Below are positions 57,321 to 64,000 of a stretch of DNA of 64,000 nt, one piece after another (positions within the stretch are counted from its first letter, which is position 1; each line of letters opens with the position of its first letter). A program made the position numbers and the translations under genes. Below the pieces are notes generated by a model. That model had not been told where the DNA came from. It was given only the letters and a program-made list of their open reading frames with translations, and did no database searches. The stretch is from Puccinellia tenuiflora (Eukaryota; Streptophyta; Magnoliopsida; Poales; Poaceae). Location: contig QRDG01000068.1 of the NCBI GenBank assembly GCA_012064385.1, positions 1,249,349 to 1,313,348 on the forward strand, read 5' to 3'.

Positions 57321-58080
57321 ATAAGCTGTTTCGCAAAAACAAAAAACAAAAAACAAAAAGCGGCTCATCTGAGTTGACTAGGTCTATAGCTTTGTTCTTA
57401 GATTATATGAATAGCTTTGATGGCATCGAACAAATTATCTTCCGGCTTTTTTATGATTCCTTGTTGAGAAAACTTCTTACCGAAAACAGAATCACGGATG
57501 AATGTCTGTTTATCTTTTTTATTGTGTTAGTTATAGTTATGTTTACCTTTAAAACTGAAAGATAAATATTTATGTACAATCTGCCGCATGTCCATGTGCT
57601 TCATTATAAATTGTCACAGCCCACATGAGCACAAACCAATGATAAACCAAATACAAGAAAGAGTTGATGCCAAATGACCATCCATAGCCTTCTAAAATTA
57701 CATGTTACATACAACTTCTTAACCTCCTAAAGCATGTAAGTAGGCCTGAAGCATGGAAATATTGCATTAGCAATGCTTTTGATTAGCTCGGTAGAAGATT
57801 ATTTCGAAACACAGGTTACACATGGGATTGTTCGCATGGATCCCGGATCCCTTATCTTTCTACACCGCTCCAACCTCATCAGAGAAAGGCGTCGGATCCG
57901 CCTTCCACAAGCCATGTGCCTAGTGCTAGCCACCCATCCTCTCCCATGAACCAACTTCGCTGTTGACCAGGATGGCACCCTCTGGCCATGCTTAATTATC
58001 CTAGAGATGTAATGCGCATTTGCTTTGCAGTTGTTCGTAATTTAGGATCTAGATGGCCGGTGAGGAAGCGTGTGGCTATA
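57321..58080. other. Downstream region of the MATH-BTB gene
   Basis: The AT-rich probable 3' untranslated region up to about 57600 is followed by unassigned intergenic sequence. No further gene. Confidence 0.45.
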
Positions 58081-58378
58081 AGAGCATGTATAATAAGGTC
58101 CAGTCAGCAGGTTGTAAGGGTTAAAATAATATATTTTTGCTTACATGAAGGAGAGAGAATAAGAGAGAGAATAAGAGAGAGAATGGAAACGGTCTCTCAT
58201 GCAAGAACCAGCTGCAGCACGTGCTCCTAGTCATCTTGTGAGAGTGTAAAGTGTGCCATGCATTGATAAAGTATTACATGCATATAGTCAACTATTATAT
58301 GTGCTAGCTATAAGCTGACTATAAATGACGTGGCAATGACATATAGCCAGTAGTCGGCTCTATTATTAACCTTGCTCT
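58081..58378. mobile_element. MITE with AGAGCA termini
   Basis: The left end is AGAGCATGTATAATAAGGTC and the complement of the right end is AGAGCAAGGTTAATAATAGA; GTCAGC/GCCGAC-like words follow inside. The interior contains (GAGAGAATAA)n at about 58149-58183 and words (GTAAAGTGTGCCATGCATTG, TATAGTCAACTATTATATGT) I know from a widespread grass MITE. The target duplication is not clear. Confidence 0.7.
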
Positions 58379-59450
58379 AAGCTCACATATACCTTTTATA
58401 TAGATTAGAGCCACGGAGATTGAGATGTAATGTGCGCTTGTTGGGACATTGTCATAATTCTGGTCTAGATGGTTGGTGAGACATTGTCTGGTCATAAGCT
58501 CGCATATACTCTTTATATATAGACCCAGGGAGACCGTGAAGAACACATGATTGCCAATGTCACATCTGAGAGTGAGACGACAAGATTTACTAGTACTAGA
58601 CGATTTAGGCATGTGAAGCATCAGGAAGTGTAGCATCTAGATTTCAAACCATTCCCAGCCGAACTGTTACTCTTCTACATGATGAAGACGGATAACACTG
58701 GGGAGAAGAGGATTGGGTGTTGGGCACAACCTGGGCAAGGAGACGACGAACTTGGGAAGGTCAGCATTTTTAATCGAGCTACGTGCAGGGTAACCTTGTA
58801 AAGCGCGGAGGCGGTGTGTAGTCCATATGTAAACCACCGTCTCTTTTGGCGAACATTTCTGGCCACTTTTCAACAGTCTCTTTTGGTGGCAAAAGGCTGT
58901 TGCAGTAAGCTAAGATGCGGATATCTCGCCGGTTGGTAGATTGTAATCAAGGTATGTAGCCGTACAAGGGTCTCGCGACATGTCATAGGCAAACTGCTTC
59001 GGCAACAACTTTGTCAGATTGACTTGTTGTCGCGTGTCGAGACGCGGACATCGGGGGTAGTGCACCCCCTTTTTTTGTTCGGGAGTGGGCGCGAGATGCT
59101 TCAAGGTCGATGACGAATCAAAGGCACAGACACACATAACTTTTTGCCTAGGTTTAGGCCAGGCGTACGCGTAATACCCAACGTCCTGGTTTTTTTTCTC
59201 TAGTGCCATCGAATCCGAAATTTTCTCTAGTTTTTTTTAAGGTATTATTCGCATTTTTTCGACGTCGTATGCAAAAGTTATGCCCGTTTTAATATTTTTT
59301 CACCTACTTTTGGAAAAAAAAGTCAAAATGTGTATTTTAAATTTTTCCTAACAAATAGACCCTAAACCTTCCCTATATCTGAAAGGATTTTATTTTTTGA
59401 ATTTTTTATCATTTTATTTCACTAGGTGCAAAACTGAAAAGGCGATCCAC
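58379..59450. other. Intergenic, no gene recognised
   Basis: AT-rich with T runs after 59200. The antisense frame at 58910-59209 has no recognisable domain. Confidence 0.4.
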
Positions 59451-59469
59451 GGGGGGGGGGGGGGGGGGG
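59451..59469 (+). repeat. Run of 19 G
   Basis: An uninterrupted G homopolymer within otherwise AT-rich sequence, just left of the CACTA subterminal repeats. Its length is prone to sequencing and replication slippage. Confidence 0.8.
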
Positions 59470-59496
59470 TGCGTGGGTGAAAAAATGCTGCAGAAT

Positions 59497-59973
59497 TCTG
59501 TGGCGCATGGAACCACATGCGCCACAGAAATGTCACTTTCTGTGGCGCATGTGGACCCATGCGCCACAGAATTCTGCAGCATTTTTTCATTGGTGCCAGG
59601 CCCACCATATTTCTGTGGCGCATGGGGCCAGATGCGCCACAGAATGTCCACTTTCTGTGGCGCATCCAACACCATGCGCCACAGAATTTACCCATATGGA
59701 CTCCGGCCTCAATGATTACTCATGGGACCCACCAAAATTCTGTGGCGCACCATGGCTGCTGCGCCACAGAAACTCGACATTCTGTGGCGCATGTGGTTCC
59801 ATGCGCCACAGAAAGTGGACATTCTGTGGCGCATGGGCAAAGGATGCGCCACAGAATGTTCAAATTTCTGTGGCGCATCGACAGCCATGCGCCACAGAAT
59901 TATTTTTTGTGGCGCATAAATTAAGAGTGCGCCACAGATAGGCAACCTCCCTATAATGCTTTTCCTGGTAGTG
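59497..59973. mobile_element. CACTA end with nine palindromic subterminal units (partial element)
   Basis: The right terminus reads AATGCTTTTCCTGGTAGTG, the mirror of a CACTACCAGGAAAAG end. Upstream are about nine alternating pairs of TGTGGCGCAT and ATGCGCCACAGA separated by 8-11 bp, each able to form a stem-loop. The matching left terminus is not visible: CACTAGGTGC at 59421 does not pair with the right end. The element is therefore truncated or strongly deleted. Confidence 0.75.
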
Positions 59974-61648
59974 TGCTTGTCTGGATTGATATGGGGTGTG
60001 GCTAAGTGCTTACAAATCGCTCCTTCTCTTGCCGAGCTCTCCCCATTTTTCTAAGCTCTAGGCTTCCCGGTCTATTCCCTTTCCTTCTATTCCTTTCACC
60101 TAGTTGTCTAGAGTCCCACAGAGACTCAGCTGCGGTTCTCCTTTTATAATCAAAGGGGATACCACACTGGCGGCTATGCATGCACGCCACCTCACTTGGA
60201 CGAGTGTCGAGGGAAGTTCTGAGGTTGCGTCGGGTGGTGTAGGTGGCGCCAGCGGCTAGCGAGTTGTCCGGCGCTCCGCTCCCTGGGCCAACGTTGATGT
60301 GCCGGGGCGCCCCTTCCAGTCGGCCATGGTTCGCCATCTCTTCATATCGGTTGCATGACACTGGGATGATGCAGTGGCCAGCTGAGGTTCCAGGGTGAGC
60401 CCGCCAGGTGGCCGTCATGCTCTGCCGGGAGGGGGATTGTGTGTGGTGCGCATTGGGAAGCGTGCTTCGGATATCGGGTCGAGCATCCGAGGCTCTGACC
60501 AAGATCTCCATCACGGGACGCTCTCCCCGCGAGCATGCGCCTGACATGGCATGGCAAGCCCTGCTAGCGCTACTTCGCCCCCATTCTCGGGCGGATCTTC
60601 CTGATATTCCATGCGTGACGCGGGAAGTACATCTAAGGCGAGCTCCTCGAAGATTCCGTGGAGCTAGGCCCAACGACATCTTCGAGAAGCTCCGCCCCCT
60701 GCCCCAATCCCTTGAGCACCCCCAAGATGTAGATCTTGTTTGTCTCCACACTCTCCTTCCTCATGGTTGAGCTCAACGTGGAGCCTTGATATTTATAGCC
60801 TCCAGCTCCGTGATTCCAGTTGTCTTCTTCCCCGTCGGTATGGGCGGCCATGAGGCTCTCGGACCCGTGAGGCGGGGCACTTTTGCTCAATCCTTCCGTG
60901 AAGAGCCGTTGTGTGCATCTCATCTTGTAGAACAATGTTCTGACTTGGAATCCATGCGTCCCGGGTCTTTGGGGCCCCAGGAACTGCCGCACCGACCTTG
61001 TGTCAGATACATTGTGGTCGGGTGCTTGCACACATTGGAAAGGAATTTGAGAATGGCACTGGAGCTGGAAAGAAAAGACGCATCAATGACTAGACATGCA
61101 ATGTGTTGTTATATCTCCTTCTATCACATTTACAAAAAAAACACTTTAATAGTCTATTTACAAAGAGTCTATACTTAAGTAGTGAGGACTAATTATGTAG
61201 TTATGGACGCATCTACCTACCAAGCGTTGGCTCCCGCGTCAGACCGAGCATTCACCCCCAAAAACTGATGCTGGACTTTCCCTCTTGTTCTAATATAGTT
61301 CTTTCTAATCTTTACGTTTAAAGTTTATGTCAACGTCTCGCGCACACAAAAACATTTGGCTTCTAAAAAGTCCCTACCAAAAAGCGTAATATTTCACACC
61401 AAATTTCGGTAAATTATTTAAAAAATTAGGCCAAAATAAAATTCTTTCATTTGAAATTTTGATGTATTACAAATGGTATCAAATGCGGGTCATGCCTGGG
61501 TAATATTGCATCTCTAGGTGAGCCAATGTGCATGCTCAGCCTCGGCTATTGAGAAAAGATGCAGCTCATGATCACTGCTGAATCTATAATCATTATGAAC
61601 TAATATTTAGTGATCCCCCTAATACTTAGCGATATATCGCATGCCTAT
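59974..61648. other. Unclassified, possibly worn LTR-type repeat
   Basis: GC-rich from about 60020 to 61060 with open frames on both strands (for example 60002-60751 minus and 60408-60770 plus), but no protein domain in any of them. The composition and absence of introns suggest retrotransposon origin; I cannot show ends. 61100-61648 is AT-rich and empty. Confidence 0.35.
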
Positions 61649-62292
61649 TGATACGTCCCAGACGTATCTATAATTTTTGATGTTCCATGCTTGATTATAT
61701 ATCAGTGCCACATGTTTTTTTAATGTTTTTATATCATTTTGGCATATTATTTATGTAACTAACCTATTAACAAGATGCCCAGTGTCAGTTCCTGTTTTCT
61801 GCTGTCTTTTTATTTCAGAAAAGTTGTTCGGGGAAGTTTCTCGAAATCATCTGCAAATTTACGTGAATTATTTTCACGAAGAAGCAAAGACGGAGCCAGG
61901 AGGGGAGCTGCAGGGGGGCCCCACAGCCCCCAGATGCCACCCAGGCGCGGCCCAGGTGCTGGCCGCGCCAGGGTCCCACCTGGGCGACTCCGTTGCCTCC
62001 TCGAGTCACGCGTTTTCCTATAAATTGCCTTCAACGCGGAAACCCTCGATACCCGATCATATTTTCCAGAAAACATCCGAGGCCGCCGCCGTCGCCAACC
62101 CTAGATCGGGAGGGTTTTGAAACTCTTTCGGGCACCCTTCCGGAGGGGGAGATCATCACCGGAGGCATCTACACCACCATGCCTGCCTCCGGAGTGATGC
62201 GTGAGTAGTCCACCACGGGACTACGGATTCATGGCAGTAGCTAGATGGTTGTCCTTCTCCTTGTACTCCATTGCTTAGATCTTGTGAGCTGC
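61649..62292 (+). repeat. LTR copy A (plus orientation, left part only)
   Basis: Starts TGATACGTCCCAGACGTATC and matches, in the opposite direction, the first part of LTR copy B through the words GCTGTCTTTTTATTTCAGAA, CAACCCTAGATCGGGAGGGT and CCATTGCTTAGATCTTGTGA. The match stops at GAGCTGC (62292). The family is a common Triticeae Gypsy LTR. The remainder is expected beyond the inserted element, outside the window. Confidence 0.85.
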
Positions 62293-63886
62293 TGATGACG
62301 TGGATCACACGTTCGCTGGGAACGAACCCCAAGAGGAAGGTATGATGCAGCAAAGTAGCAGTTTCCCTTGATTACAAAACCAAGGTTATCGAACCAGTAG
62401 GACTTGGAGAAGACTTGCTAGGTATCAACGGTGCCAGAAAAGATTGTGGTGTGTTGGCGTGGACCTGCACACAATCACAAACAAACTACTTTGCCCCCAA
62501 TGAAACAGAGAGGTTGTCAATCTCTCCGGCTTGCTGAACACAAAGAGTTAAATGTGCAGATGTAAAATATGATTAAAGTGAAATATGACCAGCGAGCAAA
62601 TGATGATGGAAAGCTATTAAAACAGTTGTAAACAATGTAGGAAAATAAGACCGGGGTCAACAGATCACTAGTGGTGTGTCTCCAAAAGATACACATGATG
62701 GGTAAACAAATTACAGCATGGCAATTGAAAGAATTGTTGGCGCATAACAATGCTATCATAAAACAATATAGTTCACCATTTCATCTAATATGGGCATTAT
62801 GTCAAAATACATGGACCGTTATCCAACTGCGTCTATGACTAATAATCCACCCCGGGATCACTATCCAGCATGTCACCCAGAAGTATTAAGTTGCAAGCAA
62901 CTGATCATTGCAATAAGCAAAGTACATAATGTAAGCAATGTAAATAACACAAGAAAATAGCACCGCTGTTTTCTCCCTAGTGGCAACAACACATTCATGA
63001 GCATAAGTGTTTCTATCAATTGCACTCAGCACACAAAGGCATGAACCCACTATCTATTATAAATACCCTCTCTGAAGACACTAACAATTACTTGGCCAAA
63101 GCATCCACTAGCATCGGAGAGCATGCAAGATCATAGATAAAACATAACACATTGATGAACAAGAGTAATGATTTCCACAATTCATCGGATCCATGCAAAC
63201 ACATCATGTAGCAGTTACAGATAATATGATCTTGATCATGATAGGCAGCTCACAAGATCTAAGCAATGGAGTACAAGGAGGAGAGACAACCATCTAGCTA
63301 CTGCATGGACCCGTAGTCCCGTGGTGGACTACTCACGCATCACTCCGGAGGCAGGCATGGTGGTGTAGATGCCTCCGGTGATGATTCCCCCCTCCGGCAG
63401 GGTGCCGGGAAGAGCTTCAGAACCCTCCCGATCTAGGGTTGGCGACGGTGGCGGGCTCGGATGTTTTCTGGAAAATATGATCAGGTATCGAGGGTTTACA
63501 TGTCGAAGACAATTTATAGGCGAAAGGGCGACTCGAGGAGGCGACGGAGTCGCCCAGGTGGGACCCCGGCGCGGCCAAGACCTGGGCCGCGCCTGGGTGG
63601 CATCTGGGGGATATGGGGCCCCCCTGCAGCTCCCCTCCTGGCTCCGTCTTTGTTCCTTCATGAAAATAATTCACGTAAATTTTCAGATGATTCCGAGAAA
63701 GTTCCCCTAACAACTTTTCGGAAACAAAAAGACAGCAGAAAACATGAACTGGCACTGGGCATCTTGTTAATAGGTTAGTTCCATAAATCATGCCAAATTG
63801 ATATAAAAACATTATAAAAACATGTGGCACTAATATATAATCAAGCATGGAACATCAAAAATTATAGATACGTCTGGGACGTATCA
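62293..63886 (-). repeat. LTR copy B (minus orientation, complete, 3' LTR of an element running out of the window)
   Basis: On the minus strand it starts TGATACGTCCCAGACGTATC at 63886 and ends CACGTCATCA at 62293 (1594 bp). Immediately before its start on that strand is CTTGGGGATGC, the purine-rich tract that precedes the 3' LTR in this family. The body of the retrotransposon therefore continues to the right of 64000. Confidence 0.85.
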
Positions 63887-64000
63887 GCATCCCCAAGCTT
63901 AATTACTGCTCGTCCTCGAGTAGGTAAATGATAACAAAATAATTTTTGAAGTGACATGCTACCAACACAATCTTGATCAAGTAATAATGTAAAGCACATG
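63887..64000 (-). mobile_element. 3' internal end of the Gypsy element (partial)
   Basis: On the minus strand this ends GAGCAGTAATTAAGCTTGGG followed by GATGC, directly abutting LTR copy B. No coding part is within the window. Confidence 0.75.

Noticed and set aside
59421..59430. CACTAGGTGC as a possible left end of the 59497-59973 CACTA element
   Set aside because: Beyond CACTA it does not match the mirror of the right end (CACTACCAGG), and the 3-bp flanks differ (TTT on the left, TGC on the right).
60002..60751. A 249-codon minus-strand open frame
   Set aside because: Arg/Ser-rich with no domain, and a plus-strand frame overlaps it. It sits in repeat-like sequence, so I list it only as unclassified.
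1..64000. Search for tRNA and rRNA genes
   Set aside because: I noticed no cloverleaf with conserved T-arm GGTTCGANTCC in tRNA context and no rRNA words; by eye this is not exhaustive, and tRNAscan-SE would be decisive.

Overview
This window is plant nuclear DNA, most likely from a Triticeae grass (wheat, barley, Aegilops or a relative). The reasons are a few ordinary intron-containing plant genes separated by deeply nested transposons, Stowaway and Harbinger MITEs, CACTA elements with GTGGCGCA-type subterminal repeats, and LTR families that I recognise from Triticeae genomes. No species call is possible by eye.

I can support four intact host genes with complete exon structures. They are a CAT9-type cationic amino acid transporter (minus, 3077-6476, 8 exons, 573 aa), a DUF676/ROG1-like serine esterase (plus, 23204-27249, 10 exons, 350 aa), a PPPDE/DeSI-type thiol peptidase (minus, 28555-30880, 4 exons, 205 aa, convergent with the esterase) and an intronless MATH-BTB protein (plus, 56229-57320, 363 aa). 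All coding lengths were summed across exons and end in frame. The four genes show no common pathway.

The rest is mostly mobile DNA, read by nesting. 1-404 is the end of a Copia element. 632-1994 is a Pack-MULE (9-bp target duplication) carrying a broken ABCG transporter fragment. 10255-20887 is one L1-type LINE on the minus strand with an 18-bp target duplication; it is split by a CACTA element (11299-14813, duplication TAA) and a solo LTR (16709-18469, duplication CTTTC). That CACTA carries an aspartic-protease fragment and a tandem series of six fold-back hairpins whose arms vary but stay complementary. 31561-33469 is a second MULE. 34205-37590 is a palindromic MITE split by a 3-kb solo LTR. 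39042 onward is a Helitron 3' end with a possible gene fragment. 39833-53029 is a non-autonomous Gypsy element: gag and protease only, plus a decayed antisense gene, with another CACTA (43461-47419) nested inside it. 59497-59973 is a CACTA end. 61649-64000 holds two LTRs of one family in opposite orientation, apparently one inserted in the other.

Gene-fragment capture by DNA transposons recurs: ABCG in a MULE, aspartic protease and galactosyltransferase in two CACTAs, and possibly a dsRNA-binding-like fragment in a Helitron. The most unusual signal is the covarying hairpin array at about 12822-14077. Similarity statements rest on recognition by eye; no database search was run.
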